Of a stretch of 64,000 nucleotides of DNA, positions 1 to 11,345 are shown in pieces (position 1 is the first letter of the stretch; the number at the start of each line of letters is the position of its first letter). A program made the position numbers and the translations under genes. The stretch is taken from assembly GCA_014529385.2 (NCBI GenBank), contig CM043943.1, positions 101,907,855 through 101,971,854 of the forward strand, read 5' to 3'. The notes beneath the pieces were generated by a model. It was not told the origin of the DNA, ran no database searches, and saw only the letters and a list, made by a program, of their open reading frames with translations. Origin of the DNA: Adiantum capillus-veneris. Its lineage: Eukaryota > Streptophyta > Polypodiopsida > Polypodiales > Pteridaceae.

Positions 1-800
1 AAGTTTGGACAAGTGGTGGATCTTGAAACCAAAACCCCCTTACTGTATTAGAGCATAGCTTAGATAAGTGGTGGACCTAGCTGCCATGGAAAATGTTCAA
101 TGTGAACTGCTACAGGACCTTGCTATTAAATTTCTAAGTAGAGCTAGCTTCTTTAATGGAATCAAGGTTGGGAAAGTGGTGCATCTTGAAACCAAAAGCC
201 CTTTATTGTATTAAAGCATAGCTTGGCCAAGTGAGGGACCTAGTTTTAATGTGTGATGTCCAAAGAAAAGTATTACAAGACCTTGCTTTCCAATATTTGA
301 ATTGGTCAATTGGTTAAAACTAAGTATAAAACTTTGACCATTTTCTGCTCGAATTGGCAAAAAGCTAGTTTTAGACACCCCTAAATGAAAATGGTTTAGG
401 GTGGCCTTAAACAACGTTTTTTCAAAGACTTGAACAAAAGGGTTGCTGAAGAGTAATGAAAACTTATTATGGCTTGAAGTGCCTGAGTATGTGAAAACAA
501 GACTAGGTTTTCCACGAGGCAAAAGGTGACATACTAAGAACATTGGAAACTTAGGATTGACCATGTGGCCTAAACTTTGGCAAGTGAAGTGGTGGCCAAG
601 TTTTGTGGCACAGTGTGCACTTGGTCCTATATGTGTTGACCACTTGGCTAAATCTAGGACCATAAGGCTAAACCTTTGGCACCTTAAATATAGTATGGGA
701 CATAATCTAGAACTGCTATAGTAAATTAGTAGTATGGTTAATATGTTAATATTTGTATTATATTTAAGTATATGCTAAATATAATTTAAGTTCAAAATTT
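1..800. repeat. Degenerate copies of the TTGGACAAGTGGTGGACC repeat, then unassigned AT-rich DNA
   Basis: The first 240 bases carry three or four diverged copies of the core (near 5, 60, 170 and 220). The rest, 250-800, holds nothing I can assign. A 150-codon open frame on the minus strand (663-211) resembles no family I know and overlaps the repeat at its end, so I do not call it a gene. Confidence 0.6.
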
Positions 801-825
801 CACTAATGAAGAATGTTCCCATTTA

Positions 826-1017
826 GCACTCCAGATGCGGAATCTTAGGGCAATGCCACAATGGGGTGACAAGGAAGCGCTTCCACGTGAGGTTTGGGGG
901 TAGCGCTCTTGATGGGGATGTGGAATATAGCGCTCTCGATGGCGGGGCTTGGGAGGCTGATCTTGGGATATAGTTTCGGGCGGGGTCCGGGGCAGCGCCC
1001 AAAGTTTTTTTTTTTAA
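826..1017. repeat. GC-rich block ending in a T tract; possible short interspersed element
   Basis: A sharply GC-rich segment in an AT-rich neighbourhood. It contains two related half-units around TAGCGCTC (near 902 and 927), a GGGGCGGGGT-like stretch and a run of T at about 1005-1016. A GC-rich body ending in a homopolymer is typical of short retroposons, but I could not define a target duplication or RNA polymerase III boxes. Nothing coding is seen. Confidence 0.3.
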
Positions 1018-1459
1018 AGTGAATTCATAGTATAGAGTTACGCATGTTTTGCATATTTTCAACCATGATTTCTTTAATTTTGGCCATGTGAATTGGTTAA
1101 TGTTTTATATTTATTTTGTTTTTTTTTAATCCTATGATAAAACATGGACTTGTAGCATACATGGCATTCTAATAAACCCTATCAAGATTAGACACAGAGA
1201 GAGCTCACGAGAAATGCACACAGAGAGAGCAGGCGAGCAGCAAACACACAGAAAGCGCACACAGATCGCACACAGTTGGAGTATACGCGCACGTAGAGGA
1301 GCAAGCTCGGCATCGTACACAACACACTGGTGGAGCGCACAGGATTGAAAGTTCGCGCACAAGATAAAGAAACAGCAGCGTACGCAACGCTTTCCACAAG
1401 GGCAGGATCGGGCATAGCTTCTTCTCAGGAGACATTGCACACCTCACGAATAGAGAAAA

Positions 1460-1870
1460 AGCAGGTATTTCTCTCTCTCTCACTCTCTGTCTTTCTCCAT
1501 ATAGAGAAGATGGTTCTCTGTAACTCTTCTTGCACACACACTCTCTCGTCAAAAGACAGAGATACGTAGCTTAAAAATATCCCCACAAACATACACATAT
1601 TCCCACACATCGTCTTCCTCTCTTCCACATACATAACCACAGTGAAATCTGTTATCTTGTTGTCTCTCTCTTGAAAATACATGCACATATTCCCACACAT
1701 CGTCTTCCTTACTTCCACATACATAACCACAGTGAAATCTATTATCTTGTTGTCTCTCTCTTGAAAATACGTACACATATTCCCATACATCGTCTTCCTC
1801 TCTTCCACATACATAAACACAGTGAAATCTGTTATCTTTCTCTCTCTCCTCTCTCTAGAAAATAGGTATT

Positions 1871-1903
<33 letters not shown>

Positions 1904-1965
1904 CTCTGTATCTTGCTATCTCTCTCTTGAAAATACATGCTCATGTATGTGTGCGTCTGTGTTAT
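1460..1965. repeat. 90-bp tandem repeat flanked by CT and CTAT microsatellites
   Basis: Three near-identical 90-base units begin with CACATATTCCCA at 1594, 1684 and 1774. Each includes CACATCGTCTTCC (third unit: CATACATCG) and ends in a CT-rich stretch. Simple CT and TCTA runs lie on both sides (about 1470-1490 and 1843-1925). Open frames here follow the repeat period and are not genes. The adjoining 1966-2330 is AT-rich with no feature seen. Confidence 0.85.
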
Positions 1966-2339
1966 CTATGTGTATGTATGTATATTTGTGTTATTTCATT
2001 GTAATACTCATACATAATGCAGATACACAATTACACTTAATTACGATATGCACACATAGTATATATACATACATAAATATCATAAATAACTAACACATTG
2101 TAATACTAGTAAACTTGAATGGAAGACTTACTTGCGTGATCTGTTAAAGTCGATTCTTGTAGCGAGTTCTGGATGTATGCTGAGCTGATTATCCTCTAAT
2201 CCATTTGTAGATATGATTGTAACTTCTGTTTCTCAAAAATAGTAGTGTTGTTTAGTGACACACCTAATGGACATAAATGGTTGAAACTAGGACATGTAGA
2301 CCAAAAATACGAGTATTTCTTTGGATGAATATATACACT

Positions 2340-4810
2340 TTTTGGGACCCTTACCACAAGTGGTCAATCCTTGTACACTCAATCCTTCTTGGTATCTAGG
2401 TTGGACAAGTGGTGGACCTTGTACACTCAATCCTTCTTGGTATCTAGGTTGGACAAGTGGTGGACCTTGTTCAAATTCTCTAACCACTCTCTCTAACATG
2501 GTGACATAATTTAGGTGTGATAAATTCACATCTATGCAAACTAATATCAGTTTAGGCTTGTTAATTTGAATTTGTTTGAATTTATGTACAATATAATGAT
2601 TTGAGGTTTGCATATTTGAATGTAGGTGGTATAATGATATCTTTTTGTGGTAAACTTAAATTTAAAATAAATTTCGCATGGAATATTTTAAATTTAAGTG
2701 GTAAAAATTAAATTTTTATAAAAAAGTTTGAATTTTAAAATTTAGTCGGGATATTTAAAATTTGGGACGGATATTTTAAATTTAGGCGATCAGATTTTGA
2801 ATTTTAAATTTAGGCGGGAAGGTTTTGAATTTATAGCGAGATCTCCCTTACATAAGAGAGTATAGGTTGGACAAGTTGGTGGAGCATCGTTTTCTCCATG
2901 TTTCAATGGAGCCTAGCTTGGACAAGTGGTGGACCTTTGTTTCGCTCTATGTTTCAATAGAGTTAGCTTGGACAAGTGGTGGACCTTGGAACCAAACCCC
3001 CATGTAAAACCTATCATGTTCACTCCAAGTGGTGAGAAAGAATAACCTTAATGATATATCTTTATAGGTTGGACAAGTGGTGGACCTTAACACCCACATA
3101 TTCTTAATATAATGGAATAGAGTGGAAAAGTGGTGAATCTTGAGAGCAAACCACTCATGCTACTAGCAATAATAAGTTGGACAAGTGGTGGACCTTGAAT
3201 GTAAACCCCCCATCTACGAAATATCGTGGGTTTAAGGTATTTAGATGGAGCCTAGCATCTTGGACACATGGTGCACCTTGCTTCTCTTCATGTTTCAATG
3301 GAGCCTATCTTGGACAAATGGTGGAGCATCCTTCTCTCCATGTTTCAATGGACCCTAGCTTGCACAAGTGGTGGACCTTTTCTTCTCTCTATGTTTCAAT
3401 AGAGTTAACTTGGACAATTGGTGGAGCTTGAAACCAAACCCCAATGAAAAACCTATCATGGTTACTCCAAGTCGTGAGAAAGAATAACCTTTAAGATATA
3501 GCCTTATAGGTTGGACAGGTGGTGGACCTTAACACCCAGATATCCTTAATATAATGACATAGAGTGATAAAGTGGTGAATCTTGAGACAAAGCCACTCAT
3601 GCTACTAGCGATAATAACTTGGACAAGTGGTGGCCCTTGCATGTAAACCCCCCATGTACAAATTATCTTGCGTTTAAGGTATTTCGATGAAGCCTAGCAT
3701 CTTGGAGACATGGTGCAGCTTGCTTCTTTTCATGTTTCGATGGAGCCTATCTTCCACCAATGGGGGATCATCCTTCTCTAAATGTCTCAATGGAGCCTAG
3801 CTTGGACAAGTGGTGGACCTTTTCTTCTCTCTATGTTTCCATAGAGCTAGCTTGGACAAGTGGTGGACCTTGGAACCAAACCCCCATGTAAAACATATCA
3901 TGGTCATTCCAAGTGGTGAGAAATAATACCCTTTAAGATATACCCTTATAGGTTGGACAAGTGGTCGACCTTAACACGCAGATCTTCTTAACGTAATGAC
4001 ATAGAGTGGAAAAGTGGTGAATCTTGAGACCAAACCACTCATGCTACTAGAGATAATAGGTTGGACAAGTGGTGGACCTTGAATGTAAACCCCCCATGTA
4101 CAAAATATCGTGGGTTTAAGGTATTTCAATGGATCTTAGCATCTTGGAGACATGGTGCAGCTTGCTTCTCTTCATGTTTCAATGGAGCCTATCTTGGACA
4201 AATGGTGGAGCATCCTTCTCTCCATGTTTCAATGGACCCTAGCTTGGACAAGTGGTGGACCTTCGCTTCTCTCTATGTTTTAATAGAGTTATCTTGGACA
4301 AGTGGTGGACCTTGGAACCAAACCCCCATGTAAAACCTTTCATGGTCATTCCAAGTGGTCAGAAAGAATACCCTTTAAGATATAGCCTTATAGGTTGGAC
4401 AAGTGGTGGACCTTAACACCCAGATCTTCTTAATATAATGACATAGAGTGGAAAAGTGGTGAATCTTGAGACCAAACCACTCATGCTACTAGGGAGAATA
4501 GGTTGGACAACTAGTGGACTTTGAATTTAAACCCCACATATACAAAATATCATGGGTTTAAGGTATTTCAATGGAGCCTAGCATCTCGAAGACATGGTGC
4601 ATATTGCTTCTCTTCATGTTTCAATGGAGCGTATTTTGGACAAATGGTGGAGCATCCTTCTCTCCATGTTTCAATGGACCCCTAGATTGGACAAGTGGTG
4701 GACCTTTGCTTCTCTCTAGTTTTCAATATAGTTAGCCTGTATTAGACAATTAGTAGACGTCGAATCTCTCCATGTTGTCTAAAGGTGAGCTTGGACAAGT
4801 GGTGGACCTT
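2340..4810 (+). repeat. Higher-order array of the TTGGACAAGTGGTGGACC repeat, about 442-bp period
   Basis: The short core recurs every 40-130 bases. From about 2870 the copies are organised in a higher-order unit: the junction TAGGTTGGACAAGTGGTGG followed by CCTTAACACCCA recurs at about 3064, 3506, 3948 and 4391, a period near 442 bases. Between copies are fixed phrases such as CTCCATGTTTCAATGGA and AACCAAACCCCCATG. A directly repeated pair of about 57 bp lies at 2366-2470. The interval 2515-2870 is AT-rich with TTTAAATTT variants. The array runs to within about 70 bases of the first coding exon. Confidence 0.9.
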
Positions 4811-4885
4811 GTATTCACACAAACTTAATTCATTACAAAAAAGTATATGCTAAAATAACATTTGGTTTTTTTTGTTTCAGGAAAG

Positions 4886-6073
4886 ATGGCTCCAAAAAAA
4901 CAGGTTGCAAGGGTTGGTGTCTCAGTTGACTATACTTGCAATGATCTTAGGAAATGGTATTTGGACATACATGGTATAGAGGGTGCACAATTTCATAAGG
5001 TGCATCTATTTATTGCCAAAAAGGAGAATGACAGCTTGTTTGAAGATGTTGGACAAGTTGTGGAAGCATCTGTCTCTGTGGTTGATAGTCCTCCGGAGGT
5101 GGAATGCATTGACATTCTAGTTCCAATGAATCTAGAATTTCAACTGTCTCCAGGAGCATATGCATTGGAGCGCATGTCTAGAAACAAAGAAGAGACAATG
5201 TTTTCTCGAGGATGGAAGTTTGCAGAATCAAATCCAAACATCACAGCAGATCAACTTCAAAGATCCATCATTGCCACACTACAACGAAAAAAGGTGAAAG
5301 CGTCACGACCACCATCCACAAAGAAGCAAGCAAAAGTGCAAAAAGTAGCAGCTAAGCGAACTAGTTCCATTTTGGATGTAGACAAGGCATCTTTGGCATC
5401 CTCATCAACAGAGGGTTCAATGTCAAAGATGAGAATTGTGGATCCAGATGTTTTAGAAGTTGAGGCCATGAAGGGACAAGAAAAAGATACAGGTGGAATG
5501 AATAAGTACATAAATTATTTTCCTTTCCAATATAGGGAATTTGATATCCCTATTCAAAATTGTTGGCTTGCTCCTGATCACTATAATGCACGTATTATGG
5601 ATAAAAAACACGCTGAAAGTGTGTTATTTGGATTTTCACGGAGTACGACCAAGCTTGCAGCATGTGCATATTTGATGCCTGTTCGAAATGCAAAATCAAA
5701 GAAGGGGACTCCTTTGGCAGTAGAAGAGGTAGAGGAGCAAAAAATTAAAGATTATCATTATTGGATTCTTGATGGGCAGCATTCAATCTATGCTGCAAAA
5801 GTTTTGCTTCACAATGAACAAAACAACAAAGAGATATTTGAAAGACTGATTAGCGTGTATAAATTTAGAAAGGCTCGCATTGTTGTGAATGCTCCTCCAT
5901 TTGTTGCAACTGCTATATCTGCCATTTCAAATGAGGAGGCTCAGGCATTGTATGTCAAGCAACGTTACAGCCAAATATTGAGACATTTACGGAGTCAATG
6001 GATCTTCTCAGGACGACCACCAAAGGAAGCAACTGGAATTGCAGAGGGACATGCATCTCGTGCCGGATGGGAT
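4886..6073 (+). CDS. Exon 1: N-terminal domain and ParB/DGQHR-like domain
   Basis: 396 codons, fully open, starting with ATG at 4886. The ATG lies five bases after a good acceptor (tttgtttcag), so a non-coding upstream exon is likely. Residues 1-130 are an unfamiliar acidic domain. About 135-165 is Lys-rich and may be a nuclear signal. About 210-320 resembles a ParB-type domain: a start like FDIPIQNCWLAPDHYNAR, a charged helix, and the loop YHYWILDGQHSIYAAK in place of the DGQHR signature (Ser for Arg). ParB-like domains bind or cleave nucleic acid or bind CTP in bacteria; no activity can be claimed here. The exon ends at GAT before gtaagt. It is the best preserved exon of the gene. Confidence 0.65.
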
Positions 6074-6157
6074 GTAAGTTATTTTCTTTTTCTTTTTGAT
6101 AGTGTTTAATTAACAAATCTTGCTCAATAGTTTAATTATTTCTCTATTTCTTTTTAG

Positions 6158-7538
6158 GCTTTTCTTCGATTGGCAAGAATGAGTGCAGCAGCAAGTTGGA
6201 TTGCTAAACAGGCACACATGGTCACGTACTCTGATTTAGTTTATGATTGCTGGATATAAATCATTTAAAAGCTAGAAGAGGAGAATAAGAAACCCCCAAC
6301 AACTGTATTTAGATACCTTTGTGGCCTTGAGGAATGAGAGGTAAAGACTATTCAAGAAGAGATTAAAGATGAAAAGATTTTACTGTCAAAGAGTGCAAAG
6401 GATGGTGATGCAACTGACATGTATGATCAAATCAAGCAGTTGAAGCAAGACAAATTGATTCAAGATGCACTTCTTGAAGGCTTCAACAATTTGAATGAGT
6501 CTTCACCATGTAAAGACTGGGAGGAGGTGGTCAAAATGTATAACATCAATGATGTTGTTTATAAAACAATTTTAATGCTATGCGAGGAATGGATCAAATC
6601 TAGTTTGATGCGTGGAACAAAGAAAATGGCTTTTCCAGATGGAGCAATAAAATACATGCAATGGGCAATTCACCTTCAAAAGGAGAAAACTAAGCCTAGA
6701 GATTTTCCATGGTCAATCTATGTGGTGAGCCTACAAATGGAAGGCAATCTCTACTTGATGCGCCACTTCAATAATAAAGTGCCTATTGGCTTATGTGTTT
6801 TAGATATGACAAAAAACGTTGGAGGCAATTTGAAGTGGAGTGAGGAGACATTTGACAATGCTCTAGATGGGATCTTGGCTATTGCTGGAGGGTCAACAGA
6901 TCCTGGATTTGTCTTTCTTGCATTTGTGGATTTCACTAACTTCACAAAATTGCAATGTGCCTTTCACGCCATGGGAGATAATCTGAGCTACCATTGTTGT
7001 GGTGCATTGCATCACTTTCCATCAGCTCCTTGCAAAGGAGAAATTCAATTCCTAACAGTTATTGCCTTCTTGGGACAAGGCAATGCATTTGAAGACCTGA
7101 GAAGAAGATCAGAGGAACATCCCATGCCAATTGATTGTTCTCTTCTTCAAGTAGCAGATAACGATATGTCAGATTTGCAATATTTGGAGGCCAAAAAAAG
7201 AGCTTTGGTCAAGCACTACATTTGTACATATTGTTTTGAAGACCGCAAGCTTGTTGATGTTTTTGGTGATGGCTCCTTGGTTGCACAAGAAGGAATACAA
7301 CAGAAAAAAGAAGTTATATGCTTAATTGATAGTGTGGAGGAGGCAAAAAACGTGAAGACCATGCTGCTAGACTTTGCTAAGTCTCATGAAGATATAAAAA
7401 AATGGGTTGGACTTCAACAATCCACTTCGTAATCAGATGACATTGTGCCTGTTACAGAGGAGTGCTCTCCACAAAGAGAAGAAGAACAAGAACAACAACA
7501 TCCTCTGTCAATGGAGGACTTTTTGGAAATGGAGACAC
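6158..7538 (+). CDS. Exon 2: degenerate amino-methyltransferase-like domain, four in-frame stops
   Basis: It continues the exon 1 frame after an 84-base intron. The first 33 codons are open, then TAA, TAA and TGA fall within 27 codons, then 364 open codons to a TAA at 7430, then 36 further codons in frame to the donor at 7539. The layout recalls class beta N4/N6 methyltransferases: LCVLDMTKN sits where DPPY is expected, followed by GFVFLAFVDF (usual phrase: gG.lfvF.d), and near the end LVDVFGDGSLVAQEG recalls the Asp-x-Phe-x-Gly-x-Gly SAM loop. DPPY is missing, so catalysis is unlikely. ParB-methylase fusion proteins are common in bacteria, which supports the reading. Distant homology only; a profile search would decide. 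Confidence 0.45.
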
Positions 7539-10132
7539 GTATGTTTTGAGTTTCTTGTGCATGTTAGTGTTTCTTGTTACTGATTTGATAATCTTAATGT
7601 TATATTTTTCTTTATATAATATTGATTGAGTTTGTATTTTTTATCTCAAGCATTCAAGGTTTGAATGTAAATAATAAATTACTTGAGTTTTTGAATGGTG
7701 GATCTCTAAACTAAAACTATAACATTTAATACTCACAAAGACTTAATTACTTAAGAGCTTGAACTCAATAAGTTTTGGACCTTTTATCAATACCCCCTTG
7801 ATATGATACATTAGATCGTAGCATGGTTAAATGGTGATGCTTCATAAATTGAACCTAGCTTAGACAGGTGTTGGAGCCTAAATTTAAACTAACCTTGCTA
7901 GAAGGGATCTTATGTTTGGACTTTGAGAACTAGCATAAGTAATCAATTAGAGCATAGATTAGACATGTGGTGGTGGCCTTAGAGACCAAAATCTTAATGA
8001 GCTTGGAAAGGTATTTAAGTACTGCAATTTACTTAGTTTTAGTACTCACTAAAGGCATAGCTTGACAAAAGGTGGACCTTACATGGATCCTAATTTCAAG
8101 AGGTGTGGTAGACCTTCAAACCAAGATCATATAGCTTGGACATGTGGTGGACCTTGCATGGAGACTAGTTTAGACAAGTGTGGTACACCTTGTAACCAAC
8201 ACCCATTTGTTATATTAGCTTGGACAAGTGGTGGACCTTGCTTTTATGTTTCAATGGAGCATATATTTGGACAGGTGGTAGACCTTTTTTCTCTCCATGC
8301 TTCAATGGAGAGAAACATTAGCTTGGACAAGTGGTGGACCTTGCTTTTATGTTTAAAGGAGCATATTTCGGACAAGTGGTAGACATTGTTTCTCTCCATG
8401 GTTCAATGGAACCCACCTTAGACAAGTGAAGTACCTTGAAACCAAACCCCCATAATACAACCTACTAAATAGGTTGGAAAATTGGTGGTATATGAAACCA
8501 TCCATGATAGAGCATAGTATAGGTGAAAACGCAGTGGTCCTTATATCAATTACCCATGCATAGCTTGGACAAGTGGTGGACCTTGATTCTCTCTATGTTT
8601 CAATGGATCCTATCTTGTACTATAGATATATCTTACTTATTTCCATGCCTCAATGGATTGTAGCTTGGATAAGGAGTGGACCTTCAAACAAAACTCCACA
8701 GCATAGTATATATTAACAATTCATGGGTTTTATAGAGATTTTCTTGCCTATTTTGGAGAGTTGGTACACCTTTATTCTCCATTCTTCAATGGATCTGAGG
8801 TTGGACAAGCGAAGCTGGAGAAGTGGTCAACCTTAAAATGAAACCTCCCATGCTACAACCCATCATAGATCGTATATGTAGTGGACCTTGAAACTCTTTT
8901 ATGTCCTTAGCTTAGAGAAGCATTCCACTCTTTATTATCTCCATACATGAAGGCAAGGTTGGACAAGTGATGGACCTTCAAACCAGAATCTCTATGCAAT
9001 AATAGGCAAGTGGTGGAGCTTGTTTTCTCCATGTTCCAATGGAGCCTAGCTTAGACAAACAATGGAGCTTGCTTCTCTCCATGTTTCAATGGATCCTAGC
9101 TTAGAAAAGTGGTGGAGCTTTGATTCTCTCCATGTTCCAATGGACCATAGCTTAGACAAGTGGTAGACCGTGAAAAAACCCCCCGTATACAACATATTAT
9201 GGGGTTTTCATGTTTCAATGGCACCTAGCTTGGACAAATGGTAGAGCTTGCTTCTCTTTATGTTTCAATGGGTCCAATATTAGCCAAGTGGTGGACCTTG
9301 AAACAAGAATCCCCCCCCCCCCCCCATGTACAACGTATTATGGGTTTTGAAAGCACTGGGAGAAAATAATAGCTTTGATAAGTGGTGGACCTTGCTTCTC
9401 TCCATGCTTCAATGGAGCCGAGGTTGGACACATGTTGGAGAGAAGATGGTTGCCCATGAAATAAGACCATGCATGCTATAATCAATCATATGTTGTACAC
9501 ATGGTGGACCTTGCAATTGTTTTATATGCCTAACTTGGACAAGTGGAGGACCCTTGATTACCTCCAGATATCAACAACAAGCCAAGTTTGGACAAGTGTA
9601 GTACCACCAAACCAGAATCTCTATGCTACAATAGAGTATAGGTAGGACACGCACTGAACCTTGATATCAAACCATCCATGCTACTAGAGATGATAGGTTT
9701 CACATGTGGTGGAACCTTGTATCAATGTTCTATGTGTAGTTTTTGACTAGTGATAGACCTTGAAACTAATCCCTCTAGGCTACAAGAAAAAAGAGATGGA
9801 TGAGGAGGCTAGACTACTTTTGTTGCATCAATGCATCCCATGTTACCACATATACTATAGGGTTCTTGGATAAGTGTTGGATCTTGTGTCAATGCTCCAT
9901 GTCTAGCTTGGACAAGTGGTGGACCTTGGTTCTCTCTATGCTTCAAATGGGCAATAGATTGGAGACACAGTGGCCTTTTTTTTCCAATGATTTTATTTTT
10001 TGGAAACCTTGGAGGCACCATGTAAGAGGCACTCTAAGTCTTCCATACAATGGACCTATTGGACTATAAAATAATGATATCTTTCTTTGATATTGTCATT
10101 ATTTTATGCATAATATTTTCTTCTTTTTGCAG
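7539..10132 (+). repeat. 2.6-kb intron filled with the TTGGACAAGTGGTGGACC repeat
   Basis: Bounded by gtatgt and tttttgcag. From about 7680 to 9940 it holds diverged + orientation copies of the core, with clear copies at about 8138, 8220, 8322, 8568 and 9907. The spacing is looser than in the upstream array. A run of 15 or so C lies at 9311-9325. No coding sequence of its own. Confidence 0.75.
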
Positions 10133-10689
10133 ACACAAAGGAGTTAAGTGATATAAAAACTAGATGTATTTCACACTATGATTGGCATGAAGATCCTTTT
10201 GGGACACCAACTTTTCCTATTCCCAAAGATGTAATTTTCCATATTAACGGTGTGGATTTTGAAGTGCGACTTTCATGTATTGAAGGAGCTGGTTATGGGC
10301 TATTTGTGCATACTACCCTGGAAAGTGGTTTGACTATTCTAAACTATGGAGGGCATAAGTATAGATTTCAAGACTGGAAAAAGATATGCAAAATTTTTCC
10401 AAGAGCTTATAAATATTCTCTTCTAGAGGATCCAAACATAGAAGAAGAGGAAGATCAATCATACATTATTGGTTGTGTAGAAGAAGGAAACGTGTCGGGC
10501 TATATAAATAGTTCTCACAGTACAAATGTCTGTCCCAACGTACGCTATACATTTGATCCAAATTTGCCACCTTGGCATAAATGCACCTCTTCACACATCA
10601 AGTCAGAAGAATATGGCCATGTATGCATTGAGACTATTTGTCAAGTTGAAGGAGGAGAAGAGTTGTTTGCTGACTATAACTCTACTTGA
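10133..10689 (+). CDS. Exon 3: SET domain (histone methyltransferase-like), C-terminal exon
   Basis: About 185 codons ending at TGA 10687. Signature order of a SET domain: AGYGLFVHTTLESG (usual Gly-x-Gly-h-F/V-A), then SGYINSSHSTNVCPNVRY in place of the RFINHSC-PN motif, then the terminal GGEELFADYN matching GEEL-x-x-DY. The central N-H-S-C has become SSHSTN, so the catalytic pocket differs from active lysine methyltransferases. The first residues (after the acceptor at 10131-10132) run THTKELSDIK and then CISHYDWHEDPFGTP, which leads into the domain. It lies directly after a 2.6-kb repeat intron. This is either the end of the ParB-like gene or, less likely, a separate SET gene whose first exon is hidden. 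Confidence 0.75.
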
Positions 10690-11331
10690 CATTGTAAAGT
10701 ATTGTACATGGATGGAAATCTCAAGTACATGCATCATTTTCATTTTTCATGGATGAAATCTCAAGTGAATATAACATTTGATTATTGTTTAGTTTATGCT
10801 CAACGAGAATCTAGAGTGCTCTTATGCTTTGTGTGTTGTCTAACTTATTTGACTACCTTGGCCATAGAATCTTGATTCTACTCTGGATTTGTGATAGATC
10901 TTACCAAAATTTAATCAATGTCTAGGTTGGACAAGTGGTGGGGCTTCAAACATTACTGTCTTAAACAAGTGGAGTTATCTTACTTGAATAAGTGGTGGCC
11001 TTTGAATCTAAATCTAAGCCAAATCTCTAATTGTTTACTTGTAGTCTAGGTTGGACATTTGGTGGACCTTGTATCCATGTTTCCTCAACAAGGGTGGCTT
11101 TTAGTTTTCACTTTAAGTACTCATGTTTAATAAAGTGTAGGATGGAAAATTTTGAGTTAGTAGATTGTATTTTAGACAAGTGGTGTTTGGTGTACGAATG
11201 CTGAAAATGGTTGCAAGGATTCTAACAACGACTTTACCTTAAATAAATTTCTTACTAGGAGTTCTACATATAAATATGGTGAATAAAATTCTAGTGGTTT
11301 TGAGATACCATTTGTGTGTGTGTTTTCTTAG
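10690..11331. other. Intergenic or intron sequence with three repeat cores
   Basis: AT-rich sequence after the SET exon. Copies of the repeat core remain at about 10,925, 11,045 and 11,175. It ends in a T-rich stretch with ttttcttag, the acceptor of the next module. No other gene seen. Confidence 0.5.
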
Positions 11332-11345
11332 ATTCACAAACTGGG

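Larger units (their letters stand above)
4886..10689 (+). pseudogene. Three-exon gene: ParB/DGQHR-like + DNA methylase-like + SET fusion, with in-frame stops
   Basis: Three open blocks join into one reading frame through canonical introns: GAT|gtaagt at 6074 to ttttag|GCT at 6158 (phase 0), and ACAC|gtatgt at 7539 to ttgcag|ACACA at 10133 (phase 1, completing a CAC codon). The order is an N-terminal unknown domain, a ParB-like nuclease-fold domain, a methyltransferase-like domain and a SET domain. The second intron is 2.6 kb and filled with the local repeat. Four in-frame stops occur in exon 2 (TAA 6257, TAA 6266, TGA 6335, TAA 7430), and the frame stays coherent after each one. By family knowledge ParB-methylase fusions are bacterial or phage-like and SET proteins are eukaryotic chromatin enzymes. 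The fusion is inferred from splice phase, not from transcript data. It is a recently decayed gene, or a gene read in a way I cannot see. Confidence 0.6.

Noticed and set aside
211-663. 150-codon minus-strand frame
   Set aside because: No recognised domain, partly repeat-derived, no splice or start context.
1132-1820. Overlapping Cys-rich frames on the minus strand
   Set aside because: They arise from CT-rich and 90-bp repeat DNA, are open in several frames at once and lack domain features.
6257-7432. Programmed stop readthrough or nuclear RNA editing to rescue the fusion gene
   Set aside because: Four stops, three clustered, without readthrough context; stop-removing editing is known from organelles, not from nuclear genes. 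Decay is simpler.
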